From positions 2,314,686 through 2,378,685 of the forward strand of contig NZ_CP060397.1 in NCBI RefSeq assembly GCF_015840715.1: a DNA stretch of 64,000 nt, in the 5' to 3' direction. How positions within the stretch are numbered: the stretch's first letter is position 1; each line of letters begins with the position of its first letter. This document shows, one piece after another, positions 54,182 to 62,027 of this stretch. Both the position numbers and the translations under genes were made by a program. The DNA comes from Synechococcus sp. CBW1004 (GTDB lineage Bacteria; Cyanobacteriota; Cyanobacteriia; PCC-6307; Cyanobiaceae). The notes under the pieces are model-generated. The model worked only from the letters and a program-made list of their open reading frames with translations, did not search any database and was not told the origin of the DNA.

Positions 54182-54382
54182 AGAGACAAGCAAACAGATC
54201 AAAGACTAGCGCTCTTTCCGAACTGCTGCTCCCTGCTGAAAGCAGGGTCAGATGATGCAGGCTTTTTGTCCGTTCTGCCTACAGATGGACGGCGATTATT
54301 CGAGGTTCCCTGATGTGAGTCGCACATTCCGTGGTGCAGCGCGCCTGCAGCCGGCGGAACCGAGCCCGTAACGTGATCTCCC

Positions 54383-54571
54383 ATGCTGCCGGTGCCGGTG
54401 TCCCTGATTCCCCGCTGGCAGTTCATGACCGACGAAGCCAAGGCGCTGGCGCGGCGCACAGCCGTGTCAGCACTGCTTGTGGTGGCGGTGCTGCTGCTGT
54501 TCCGGGCGCTGCTGCCCTGGGTGGTGCTCGCCCTTGTCGCGTGGTGGATCTGGAAGGCGGTCACCCGATAG
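54383..54571 (+). CDS. 62-residue single-pass membrane protein
   Basis: From ATG 54383 the peptide has a polar N terminus (RWQFMTDEAKALARRTA) followed by one long hydrophobic segment and the end WWIWKAVTR. It lies between the insertion stack and argJ and has the GC content of the chromosome. Small proteins of this shape are common in picocyanobacteria; no function is known to me. Confidence 0.6.
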   Translation: MLPVPVSLIPRWQFMTDEAKALARRTAVSALLVVAVLLLFRALLPWVVLALVAWWIWKAVTR

Positions 54572-54595
54572 CAGCGGCGAGCGCTGCGGGCCCAC

Positions 54596-54622
54596 AAAAA
54601 AGCGGACCCGTCCAGGACCCGC
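54596..54622 (-). terminator. rho-independent terminator downstream of argJ
   Basis: On the minus strand GCGGGTCC and GGGTCCGC form an 8-bp stem (two G-U pairs) with a 5-nt loop TGGAC, followed by TTTTTT. It would end a leftward transcript about 150 bp after the argJ stop codon. Confidence 0.6.
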
Positions 54623-54771
54623 TCGATGACCACTCCGACTCTATGAACTTTTGCAACGAGGCGCGAACGCACGCCTGCGGCCAGATCTTTTGCAGAGCCT
54701 TGTTGCCATTCAGTCCCATCGGATTCCGTGGCAGGGCAACGAACGGACCAGGCTGAGGACGAAGGCGGGGC

Positions 54772-56049
54772 CTACGTCGTGTAGTCGGCGTTGATCCGCA
54801 CATATTGATCCGACAGATCGCAGCCCCAGGCGCGACCGCCTCCGGGGCCGTCGCCCACCACCAGGCGGATCATCACCGTGTCGCCCTCGGGACCGGGACC
54901 GCCCAGGTAGCGGCCGGCAGCGCAGGCCCTGAGATAGGCACTGGCGGCCAGGCGATCGAAGGGCAGCGGCTGGCCCTGCTCCATCAGCTGGTGCTCGCCC
55001 AGCCAGAGGGCCACGCTGTCGGGATCGAAGGGCACCCCGGCCCGGCCGGCCGCCGCCACGATCCGGCCCCAGTTGGGGTCGCGGCCGTGCACGGCGCACT
55101 TCACCAGCGAAGAACCGCACACGGTGCGGGCGATCGCCCGCGCACCGGCCTCATCGGCCGCGCCCTCCACCTGCACCTCGATCAGGCAGGTGGCCCCCTC
55201 GCCGTCGCGGGCGATCGCCTTCGCCAGGTGCTGCGACACCGCCGTCAGGCCGGACTCCAGCGCGGGGTAATGCTCGGGAGACAGGTCCTCGCCGGCTGCA
55301 AACGCCAGGTAGGTGTCGTTGGTGCTGGTGTCGCCGTCCACCGTGATCGCATTGAACGAGCGATCCACCGCCCGCTTCACCGTCGCCTGCCAGATCTCCG
55401 CCGGCACGCCCGCATCGCAGCTGAGATAGCCCAGCATCGTGGCCATGTCCGGGTGGATCATCCCGGAGCCCTTGGCCATGCCGCCGAGGCGCACCATGCG
55501 CCCCCCCAGCTCCGCCTCGATGGCGATCTGCTTGTCGATCAGATCGGTGGTGAGGATCGCCTTCGCCGCGTCGTTGCCGCCCGTCTCGCTCAGGGCCGCC
55601 AGCAGCGGATCGAGCCCCACCACCAGGGTCTCCATCGGGATCGGCACGCCGATCACCCCCGTGCTGCAGATGAGCACCTCCTCCGATCGCAGCCCGAGCC
55701 GTTCCGCCAGCGCCTCCGTGGCCATGAGGCTGTCGGCGAGACCCCGCTCGCCGGTGCAGGCGTTGGCCTGGCCCGAATTGGTGAGCACCGCCCGGGCGTG
55801 GCCGCCGCTGGCCACCAGGCGCTCGGCGCAGAGATCGACGCAGGCCGCCCGCACCCGGCTGGTGGTGAAGGTGCCGGCGCACACCGCCCCCTCCGGTGCC
55901 AGCAGCAGCGACAGATCGGGGTTGCCCGAGGGCTTGAGGCCGGCCGTGATCCCCGCCGCCTGGAAGCCGGACGGCGCCGTCACGCCCCCCTCGATCAGCC
56001 GCCAGGGGGCCGGCAGCTGGGCGACGCTGGCAGGCAGGGGAGCGCTCAC
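54772..56049 (-). CDS. argJ: bifunctional ornithine acetyltransferase/N-acetylglutamate synthase ArgJ
   Basis: A 425-residue arginine-pathway enzyme that recycles the acetyl group from N-acetylornithine to glutamate and can also use acetyl-CoA. The self-cleavage site is visible: HPDMATMLGYLSCDA, with the Thr of ATML as nucleophile after processing into alpha and beta chains near residue 200. N-terminal APEGAVCAGTFTTSRVRAA, VLTNSGQANACTGERG, DGDTSTNDT and the C terminus ending INADYTT are all typical. ATG at 56049. It is followed by a terminator at 54596-54622. Confidence 0.96.
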   Translation of the reverse strand: MSAPLPASVAQLPAPWRLIEGGVTAPSGFQAAGITAGLKPSGNPDLSLLLAPEGAVCAGTFTTSRVRAACVDLCAERLVASGGHARAVLTNSGQANACTGERGLADSLMATEALAERLGLRSEEVLICSTGVIGVPIPMETLVVGLDPLLAALSETGGNDAAKAILTTDLIDKQIAIEAELGGRMVRLGGMAKGSGMIHPDMATMLGYLSCDAGVPAEIWQATVKRAVDRSFNAITVDGDTSTNDTYLAFAAGEDLSPEHYPALESGLTAVSQHLAKAIARDGEGATCLIEVQVEGAADEAGARAIARTVCGSSLVKCAVHGRDPNWGRIVAAAGRAGVPFDPDSVALWLGEHQLMEQGQPLPFDRLAASAYLRACAAGRYLGGPGPEGDTVMIRLVVGDGPGGGRAWGCDLSDQYVRINADYTT

Positions 56050-56111
56050 GGATCGGAAACGACGGTGATCTTTCCTAGCCTGGCTGTGTGCACACGCCTC
56101 AGGCTTCGGGC

Positions 56112-56372
56112 TCAGCCGCGGTAGACGGAGCCCCGCTGGCCAAGCCTGACGATCAACACGATCAGAACCTCGTCCTCGATGCTGAACAGCAGGCGCAGAT
56201 CGCCGATGCGCACCCGGTGGATCGACTCCTCCGACTGAAGACGGACCACGCCCGGGTGACGCGGAGCCTCCCGCAGGCGCTCCAGCTCACGGTCGACGCG
56301 GCGCCGGCTGACCGGATCGAGGCGGGCGTAAGCCCTGGCGGCCGAGCGGACGAATTCAATCCGGTACGTCAT
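56112..56372 (-). CDS. RelE/ParE-family toxin
   Basis: An 86-residue protein MTYRIEFVRSAARAYARLDP with the RelE/ParE fold pattern: an N-terminal strand and two helices (RRRVDRELERLRE), then strands with VRLQSEESIHRVRIGDLRLLF and IVLIVRLGQRGSVYR. The basic residues at the end of the last strand would be catalytic in ribosome-dependent mRNA cleavage. It overlaps the upstream antitoxin gene by 17 bp. Confidence 0.87.
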   Translation of the reverse strand: MTYRIEFVRSAARAYARLDPVSRRRVDRELERLREAPRHPGVVRLQSEESIHRVRIGDLRLLFSIEDEVLIVLIVRLGQRGSVYRG

Positions 56373-56658
56373 TCAACCCGCCAGGTCGATCGACCCCCGC
56401 ATCGCCCAGATCCGCCTGGCCGCTTCTGAGCGACTCCCAGCTGATGCGCGGTTCATCGGCACGCAGGATGGCCTCGGCCTCAGCGGCATCCTCGGCATCC
56501 TCAAGCGCCAGGGTGAGCAGCCGGCGCAATGCGTCGCTGCGACTCACCGACAGATGCAGCTGCTGCTCCAGGCCGGCGGCATAGCGATCCAGGCGCTCCA
56601 GCAGCTCAGGCGGCAACCGCACGGCCTGGGGAGAGCCTGCTGAGCGGGAAGAAGCCAT
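56356..56658 (-). CDS. ribbon-helix-helix antitoxin paired with RelE
   Basis: A 100-residue protein. QAVRLPPELLERLDRYAAGL and SVSRSDALRRLLTLALEDAE form the strand-helix-helix of an RHH/CopG domain in the N-terminal 60 residues. The acidic C-terminal part (AEAEAILRADEPRISWESLR) would bind the toxin. ATG at 56658 is chosen over a very long upstream extension that runs antisense to the SPFH-like gene. It overlaps the toxin start by 17 bp. Confidence 0.83.
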   Translation of the reverse strand: MASSRSAGSPQAVRLPPELLERLDRYAAGLEQQLHLSVSRSDALRRLLTLALEDAEDAAEAEAILRADEPRISWESLRSGQADLGDAGVDRPGGLNDVPD

Positions 56659-56781
56659 GACCCGTCGTCGCCTGTCGTTGAAGCTAATACAGATACACCG
56701 CCATGGTTGCGGCGGCGATCCTGGGCGCTCATCAGGCCCGTTCCTAGCCTGCCGCTGCACCTTCAGCCCGCCGCGCCGCCG

Positions 56782-57831
56782 ATGAAGCAGGTCTGGGACC
56801 GGCTGCGCTCCGAGCTGCTGCTGAACATCATCGAGTGGAGCGAGGCCGTCCCCGGCGCCCCCGATCCCAGCGGCGACACCCTGGCCTGGCGCTTCCGCGA
56901 CGGCGAAGCTGCCGGCCGGAGCAGCGCCATCCGCAACGGCGCCCAGCTGATCGTGCGCGAGGGCCAGTGGGCCGTGTTCCTCGATGAGGGGCGCATCGCC
57001 GATGCCTTCGGACCCGGCCGCCACACCCTCACCACGGCCAACCTGCCGCTGCTCACGAGCCTGCTCTGCCTGCCGACCGGCTTCGAGAGCCCGTTCAAGG
57101 CGGAGGTGGTGTTCGTCTGCACCCGCCTCTTCAGCGACCTCCGGTGGGGCACGCGCCAGCCGCTGCTGCTGCGCGACCCGGAGCTCGGGCCGGTGCGCCT
57201 GCGCGGCTTCGGCAGCTACAGCCTGCGCGTCAACGACCCCGCCTGGCTCGTGCGCGAGGTGAGCGGCGCCAGCGGCCGGATGGATCTGACCACCCTGCAG
57301 GATCCGCTGCGATCCCTGATCGTCAGCCGTCTGGCCGATGTGCTGGGCCGCAGCGGCTGCCCGGTGTTCGACCTGAGCAGCCGCTATGAGTGGCTCGCCC
57401 GCGACCTGCGCCTGGCGCTGCTGGAGGACGCGCAGCAATTCGGGCTGGAGATCCCCTCGCTGCTGATCGAGGGCCTCACCCTGCCGCCGGAGGTGGAGGC
57501 GGCCCTGGTGCGCCGCAGCGTGCAGCGGGTGGAGGGGGAATCCACTCAGGCCTCGCCAGGACCGCCGCCGGCAGACAGCCGAACGGCCCCAGCCGCCGCA
57601 GCCGCGGTCCTGCCAGCCGACGGGTCTCCACAGCCCCGGCCGCTCCGTGCTCCGCCACCGCCACCACCGTTGCCTGGGATGGCCAGATCTGTCCCACCCG
57701 TTCGCCCAGCCGCCCAGGCGAGCGTGACCGCTCAATCGTTCATGCGAACCACGAACATGAGCCAGGAGGAGGGCGGCCCGCCAGGCGCAGGCCCGGCCAC
57801 CGCGAACGGCGAACCGGACGAAGCGTCATGA
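56782..57831 (+). CDS. SPFH-domain (virion core protein-like) protein
   Basis: A 349-residue protein from ATG 56782 (MKQVWDRLRSELLLNIIEWS). The N-terminal two thirds have the SPFH plan of the COG4260-type family: GAQLIVREGQWAVFLDEGRI, FGPGRHTLTTANLPLLT, RDPELGPVRLRGFGSYSLRV and a helical FGLEIPSLLIEGLTLPPEVE. The last 100 residues are Pro/Ala-rich and disordered. Relatives often pair with a zinc-ribbon protein, as here, where the next gene overlaps by 4 bp. No membrane helix is seen. Confidence 0.78.
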   Translation: MKQVWDRLRSELLLNIIEWSEAVPGAPDPSGDTLAWRFRDGEAAGRSSAIRNGAQLIVREGQWAVFLDEGRIADAFGPGRHTLTTANLPLLTSLLCLPTGFESPFKAEVVFVCTRLFSDLRWGTRQPLLLRDPELGPVRLRGFGSYSLRVNDPAWLVREVSGASGRMDLTTLQDPLRSLIVSRLADVLGRSGCPVFDLSSRYEWLARDLRLALLEDAQQFGLEIPSLLIEGLTLPPEVEAALVRRSVQRVEGESTQASPGPPPADSRTAPAAAAAVLPADGSPQPRPLRAPPPPPPLPGMARSVPPVRPAAQASVTAQSFMRTTNMSQEEGGPPGAGPATANGEPDEAS

Positions 57832-58511
57832 ACTGCCCCTGCTGCTCGGCTCCCCTTCAGGACCACGGTCTGATCTGCTCCTGGTGCGGCAGCCGCCTCG
57901 ATCTCGACCTGCAGGGCTGGAGCCACCTGCAGCCGCGCGGCCTCAACCCCCAGCTGCACTGCCCCGACTGCCGCTGCGAACTGGAATCCCTGCAGCTCGG
58001 CGGCGAAGAACCGCTGGAGCTGGACCGTTGCCCGCAGTGCCTCGGCCTGTTCCTGCCGCTGGGGGCCCTGGAGCGGCTGGTGGCCCAGGAAGGACGCTCG
58101 GCCCTGCAGATCGACCACCGACTGCTGCAGGCCCTCAGCGAAACCCCGCGGGCGGCGCCGGCCCCGCTGCGCTATCGCCCCTGCCCCAGCTGCGGCGAGC
58201 TGATGAACCGCAGCCTGCACGGCAAACGCAGCGGCGTGGTGGTGGACCGCTGCCGCGACCACGGCCTCTGGCTCGACGCCGGCGAACTGCGGCAGTTGCT
58301 GGAGTGGGCACGGGCCGGCGGCGCCCTGCTCGATCTGGAACGCCGGCAGGAACAGGCTCAGGAGGAAGCCCGGCGCCGGCAACGGGAGCAGCAGGAGAGC
58401 GCAGGGCTCCTGTCCGAGGCGGAGGCACAGGCCGATCGCCCCTGGCTGGAGGCCCTGGCCCGCGATGACATCGGCACCCTGCTGCTGCGACTGGCGCGGC
58501 GGCTGGGGTGA
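57828..58511 (+). CDS. zinc-ribbon protein (zf-TFIIB-like) paired with the SPFH protein
   Basis: A 227-residue protein with several zinc knuckles: MNCPCCSAPL and ICSWCGSRL at the start, LHCPDCRCELE and DRCPQCLGLFLPLGALERLV in the middle, and YRPCPSCGELMNRS with DRCRDHGLWLDAGELRQLLE later; the last two match the zf-TFIIB pattern. The C terminus is a charged helix rich in Glu, Gln and Arg. Its ATG overlaps the preceding stop by 4 bp, so the two are co-translated and likely form one complex. The role is unknown. Confidence 0.8.
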   Translation: MNCPCCSAPLQDHGLICSWCGSRLDLDLQGWSHLQPRGLNPQLHCPDCRCELESLQLGGEEPLELDRCPQCLGLFLPLGALERLVAQEGRSALQIDHRLLQALSETPRAAPAPLRYRPCPSCGELMNRSLHGKRSGVVVDRCRDHGLWLDAGELRQLLEWARAGGALLDLERRQEQAQEEARRRQREQQESAGLLSEAEAQADRPWLEALARDDIGTLLLRLARRLG

Positions 58512-58539
58512 AGGCGGGGAGGCCCTGCCAGGGAAGCGA

Positions 58540-59508
58540 TCACGTTTCTCCACCAAGGTGGATCGGAGCGGCGGAACGCTCCGTCGGGCCATCGTCGGTG
58601 CCTCCAGCAGCACTGTCGGCCCTGGGCGGACCCGCATCACGATGAGGGGCGGCGTCCCGGTCGCGCAGGCGATGGCCGGGATCGAGCCTGTGGATCAGCC
58701 GATTGAGCCAGATCAGCGCCACTTCCGCCTGCTCACCGGAACCATCCAGCCGCCGCAGGGCCTGGCTCAGCTCCGGTCGGATCCGCTCCAGGGTGAGCAC
58801 CAGTTCGCGCGAGGCCAGGCGGGCCTCACGGGCGGTGCTGCCTGCTTCTCGTCCGGTCTCGCGCAGCACCGCCGCCGTGGCGGGCACCTCGCGCTGAAGG
58901 GTGCCCGCCACCGCCTCTGCGCTCCGCAGGCTGCCCCGCAGCTGCGCCAGGGTTCCGGACACCTCCCCCTCGGCCAGCCGTTCCACGGTGTGCAGCAGCC
59001 GATCGAGCTGCTGCAGGGTGATCTGTCCACGGGCCAACAGATCCTCGAGGCCGCCACCGCTGCGGTAGGCCACCTGGAAACGGTCAGGGACGGAGGATGG
59101 GGGACGTGGTGCCGCCGTCAGCGTGAGCCGCTGATCGCCCATCAGCAAATCCTGGGTGATGGCGAGGCTGCTCGCAGGGCTCACCACACCGCGATAGCGG
59201 ACCGGCACGCTCAGATGCAGCATCACCTGGCCATCAGCCTCCATCTCGAGGCCACGCAGGGCTCCCACCGGGAGGCCCGAGAGGATCACCCGACTGCCTG
59301 ACCTCAGGCCGCGGGCATCCGGCACCCGCACACTGATCTGCAGCTGGGGCTCGAACACCCCCCGCCGGTAGGCGGTGTAGACCAGCAGTGCGACCACCAG
59401 GCCGGCGCCGCCCAGCAGCGAGCCCACCGTGAGCAGCAACCGCCAGCCATCGCGGAGCCGGGTGATGAGCGGGGGCTGGGGAACAGGCGGGGGCATCGGG
59501 GAGGGCAT
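58540..59508 (-). CDS. MCE/MlaD-domain lipid-transport protein
   Basis: A 322-residue protein with a cytoplasmic start, one membrane helix (about 28-48), then an MCE domain: ISVRVPDARGLRSGSRVILS, GLPVGALRGLEMEADGQVML and ITQDLLMGDQRLTL. A long helical part follows (residues 160-260), then a low-complexity tail. MCE proteins form rings that carry phospholipids between membranes together with an MlaE permease and MlaF ATPase. Here the upstream gene on the same strand codes for a membrane protein 1 bp away; no ATPase gene is in the window. Confidence 0.85.
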   Translation of the reverse strand: MPSPMPPPVPQPPLITRLRDGWRLLLTVGSLLGGAGLVVALLVYTAYRRGVFEPQLQISVRVPDARGLRSGSRVILSGLPVGALRGLEMEADGQVMLHLSVPVRYRGVVSPASSLAITQDLLMGDQRLTLTAAPRPPSSVPDRFQVAYRSGGGLEDLLARGQITLQQLDRLLHTVERLAEGEVSGTLAQLRGSLRSAEAVAGTLQREVPATAAVLRETGREAGSTAREARLASRELVLTLERIRPELSQALRRLDGSGEQAEVALIWLNRLIHRLDPGHRLRDRDAAPHRDAGPPRADSAAGGTDDGPTERSAAPIHLGGET

Positions 59509-60186
59509 TCAGGCGGTGAGGGCTCCGGGCAGACCGGAGAGCTGGTAGGCCAGCTCCAGCGGGATCGCGATCAGGATCAACCGGAAGAGATCGCTGTAGG
59601 CCATCAACAGATGCGCTGCCGGCAGCTGTCGATGCGGGCGCCAGGGGTCGTAGGGCTGCTCAGGACCCCAGTGCCCATAAGCCGCCAGAGGCTTGAGGGG
59701 CCAGAGACGAAGCAGCACCGCGAGGGCCGAGAGCATGGCGAAGAGCACCACCCGCGCACAGCTGAACAGCACCACCCCCGGCTGAAGCGTCTCCAGCAGC
59801 GCGATCACGTCACCCAGGGCGAACCAGTCCTGCGAAACGACGGACAGGGCGATCAGGCTGATCAGCAGGTATTCCAGGAAGAGAAGACCGGCCGCCAGGC
59901 CGGCGCCGACCACCAGCGCTCCCCGGCCCAGTCGCAGCGTGCCGCCGGGCCAGCCGTCCATCAGATGCATGATCAGACTGATGGGCAGGATGGCCCGGAT
60001 CATCACCATCAGCAGCGTCAGCAGCACCCCGACGCTTTCCGAGCTGAGCAGGGTGAACAGGCGCAGCAGCTGCAGGCTCCCCAGCGGTGGGATCAGCCCG
60101 ACCGCCAGTCCGAAACTGATGCCACTGGCGGCGGCCACCACAGCGACCGCGATGGAGGACTGCACCCCCAGCAGGTAGATCACCAC
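59509..60186 (-). CDS. polytopic membrane protein paired with the MCE protein (possible permease)
   Basis: A 225-residue protein of five or six hydrophobic segments (for example VQSSIAVAVVAAASGISFGL, ESVGVLLTLLMVMIRAILPI, LFSCARVVLFAMLSALAVLL). Position directly before the MCE gene suggests the permease of an Mla-type system, but I cannot find clear MlaE signatures, so this is inference. The start is uncertain: GTG at 60186 or 60189 opens inside the first helix, and the reading frame upstream continues with RRWTRELV but offers no ATG. Confidence 0.6.
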   Translation of the reverse strand: MVIYLLGVQSSIAVAVVAAASGISFGLAVGLIPPLGSLQLLRLFTLLSSESVGVLLTLLMVMIRAILPISLIMHLMDGWPGGTLRLGRGALVVGAGLAAGLLFLEYLLISLIALSVVSQDWFALGDVIALLETLQPGVVLFSCARVVLFAMLSALAVLLRLWPLKPLAAYGHWGPEQPYDPWRPHRQLPAAHLLMAYSDLFRLILIAIPLELAYQLSGLPGALTA

Positions 60187-60189
60187 GAC

Positions 60190-60561
60190 AAGCTCTCGGG
60201 TCCAGCGGCGCAGGCGTTTCAGGGGCAGGCATCGGAGAGCTGGCCCCCAGAGTGGCGGGCGGGCCAGGCCCTGCCAAGCACGCGCCCTGTCAGGCGACCC
60301 GAGGCGGCGGCCCCGGCTTCAGACTGGCGGCGCAGGCAAGCGGGATGGCCGATGGCGCCAGACGGGCAGGAGCGGCAGGTGCGGCCGTCGGCCCGGCCCT
60401 CCCCTGAGCAGCGCGGTTCGGCCGAGCCGCCACGCCCTGACGCAGCGCCCCCCCTGCCGACCCTGACGGATGCAGCTGGAACCTCCCATGGCCCAACGGC
60501 TGGGGCCGGCGGAGACACCCTCGACCCGCCAGCCGCCGCCACCTGCCACCGGCTGGCCGGC
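60190..60561. other. GC-rich spacer between divergent genes
   Basis: About 370 bp between the membrane-protein start and the likely start of the MpaB-CoaE gene. Open frames cross it on both strands, but they are Pro/Ala/Arg-rich without motifs and look like chance frames in GC-rich DNA. Promoters for both directions should lie here. Confidence 0.4.
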
Positions 60562-61962
60562 GTGCTCTTCCCCTGGGACATCACCCGAGCCCTGGAGCTG
60601 GCGCTGCTCAGGACCTTCTGCGTGCCCTCGATCGCCGGCCTGCTCGATCGCACCGGGGAGTTCGAGAAGCGCCCGCGCAAGCGCTACGACGACACCGGCC
60701 TGATGGTGGCCGAGCTGCTGCGTCACGGGCCCGACAGCTCCGCCGGACGCGCCGTGATCACCCGCATGAACCGCATCCACGGCCACTACGCGATCAGCAA
60801 CGACGACTTTCTGTATGTGCTCAGCACCTTCGTGGCCGAGCCGATCCGCTGGCTGCAGCGCTACGGCTGGCGAGCGCTGACGACGGACGAGCAGCAGGCC
60901 CTGTTCCGCTTCTGGCGGCGGGTGGGGCAGCGCATGAACATCGACAGGCTCCCCTCGAGCCTGGAGGCGCTGCTGGCCTTCAACCAGGCGTTCGAAACGG
61001 AGCGGTTCGCCCTCACCCCCGCCAACGCCCGCGTCGCCGAGGCCACGCTGGCGATGCTGCTGCAGGACTGGCCCCCGGCGCTGCAGCCCACCCTGCGGCG
61101 GCTGTTGATGGCTCTTCCCGAGACCGCCGTGAGCGGCAGTCTCGGCTGGCCGGCGACGCCGTCCCGGTTGCAGGCCGCCATCCGCGCCGGCCTGCGGCTG
61201 CGCAGCCGGCTGGCCAACGCCTGGAGCCGGCTGGTCCCACCGGACGGCACCCGCTTCTATTCCGAACGCCCCACCCCCAGCTACGGCGCCCAGTTCCAGC
61301 TGGAGCAGCTGGGCCCGCCGCCGTTGCTCAAGAACCTGAACCGGCCGCGCTGGCAGGGAACCCAGCGGCGCATCGGCCTCACCGGCGGCATCGCCTCCGG
61401 CAAGAGCAGCGTCGGCCGACTGCTGGCGGAACAAGGCCTGCCGCTGCTCGATGCGGATGTGTTCGCGCGCGAGGCGCTGGCCCCCGGCAGCCCCGGCGCC
61501 CGGGCTGTGCTGGAGCGCTACGGCAAGGTGGTGAGGCAGGCAGGCAGCGACCCCGACGCCGCCGTGATCGATCGCGCTGCCCTCGGCCGGATCGTGTTCG
61601 CAGACGAGGCCGAGCGCCGCTGGCTGGAGGAGCTGGTGCATCCGCTGGTGCGTGAGCGGTTTGCGGCGGAACTGGCGGCGCTGCAGGAGGCTCCGGCCGT
61701 GGTGCTGGTGATCCCGCTGCTGTTCGAGGCGGGGCTGGAGGGACGGTGCAGCGAGGTGTGGCTGGTGGACTGCGACCCCGAGCAGCAGCTGCAGCGGCTG
61801 ATGGCCCGCGATGGCCTCAGCGACGCCGACGCCCGCGCCCGCCTGGAGGCCCAGTGGCCGCTGCAGCGCAAACGGCCGCTGGCGGATCGGCTGATCGACA
61901 ACCGCGCAGAACCGGATGCCCTGAAACGTCAGGTGCTGGATGCGCTGGGGAAGCCCGGCTGA
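60562..61962 (+). CDS. coaE: fusion of an MpaB-type (DUF2236) oxygenase-like domain with dephospho-CoA kinase CoaE
   Basis: Residues 1-260 match DUF2236/MpaB-like proteins: WDITRALELALLRTFCVPSI, DRTGEFEKRPRKRYDDTG, MNRIHGHYAISNDDFLYVLS, FWRRVGQRMNIDRLPSS and the terminal SYGAQFQLEQLGPP. Without a stop the frame continues into CoaE: RRIGLTGGIASGKSSVG (P-loop), LLDADVFAREAL, VIPLLFEAGLE and ending DALKRQVLDALG. CoaE phosphorylates dephospho-CoA in the last step of CoA synthesis. GTG at 60562 is the likely start. A TTG near 61324 (LLKNLNRPRW) could start CoaE alone, so separate products are possible. Confidence 0.85.
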   Translation: MLFPWDITRALELALLRTFCVPSIAGLLDRTGEFEKRPRKRYDDTGLMVAELLRHGPDSSAGRAVITRMNRIHGHYAISNDDFLYVLSTFVAEPIRWLQRYGWRALTTDEQQALFRFWRRVGQRMNIDRLPSSLEALLAFNQAFETERFALTPANARVAEATLAMLLQDWPPALQPTLRRLLMALPETAVSGSLGWPATPSRLQAAIRAGLRLRSRLANAWSRLVPPDGTRFYSERPTPSYGAQFQLEQLGPPPLLKNLNRPRWQGTQRRIGLTGGIASGKSSVGRLLAEQGLPLLDADVFAREALAPGSPGARAVLERYGKVVRQAGSDPDAAVIDRAALGRIVFADEAERRWLEELVHPLVRERFAAELAALQEAPAVVLVIPLLFEAGLEGRCSEVWLVDCDPEQQLQRLMARDGLSDADARARLEAQWPLQRKRPLADRLIDNRAEPDALKRQVLDALGKPG

Positions 61963-62027
61963 GGCCCGTGCGAGAACGCTGAGCGTCCAGATTCCGACCG
62001 GGCTGGCCAGCCAGCTGAAGGCCTCGC

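Larger units (their letters stand above)
48847..54315 (+). mobile_element. outermost insertion sequence (element C), interrupted near its left end
   Basis: The right end near 54315 reads inward as GGGAACCTCGAATAATCGCC, and a similar imperfect sequence (CCCTCGCATAAACCGTC) occurs at 48856-48872, just left of element A. The transposase gene at 53147-54181 lies between element A and the right end. This suggests that element A inserted between the left end and the transposase of C. The flanks of A are CTAG (48875-48878) and CTAA (53118-53121), one base apart, as expected for an aged 4-bp duplication. The left boundary is approximate. Confidence 0.45.

Noticed and set aside
59611..60561. Long N-terminal extension of the MpaB-CoaE frame
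   Set aside because: It runs antisense through the membrane-protein gene and is Gln/His/Arg-rich without homology; the family starts near the WDITRALE motif.
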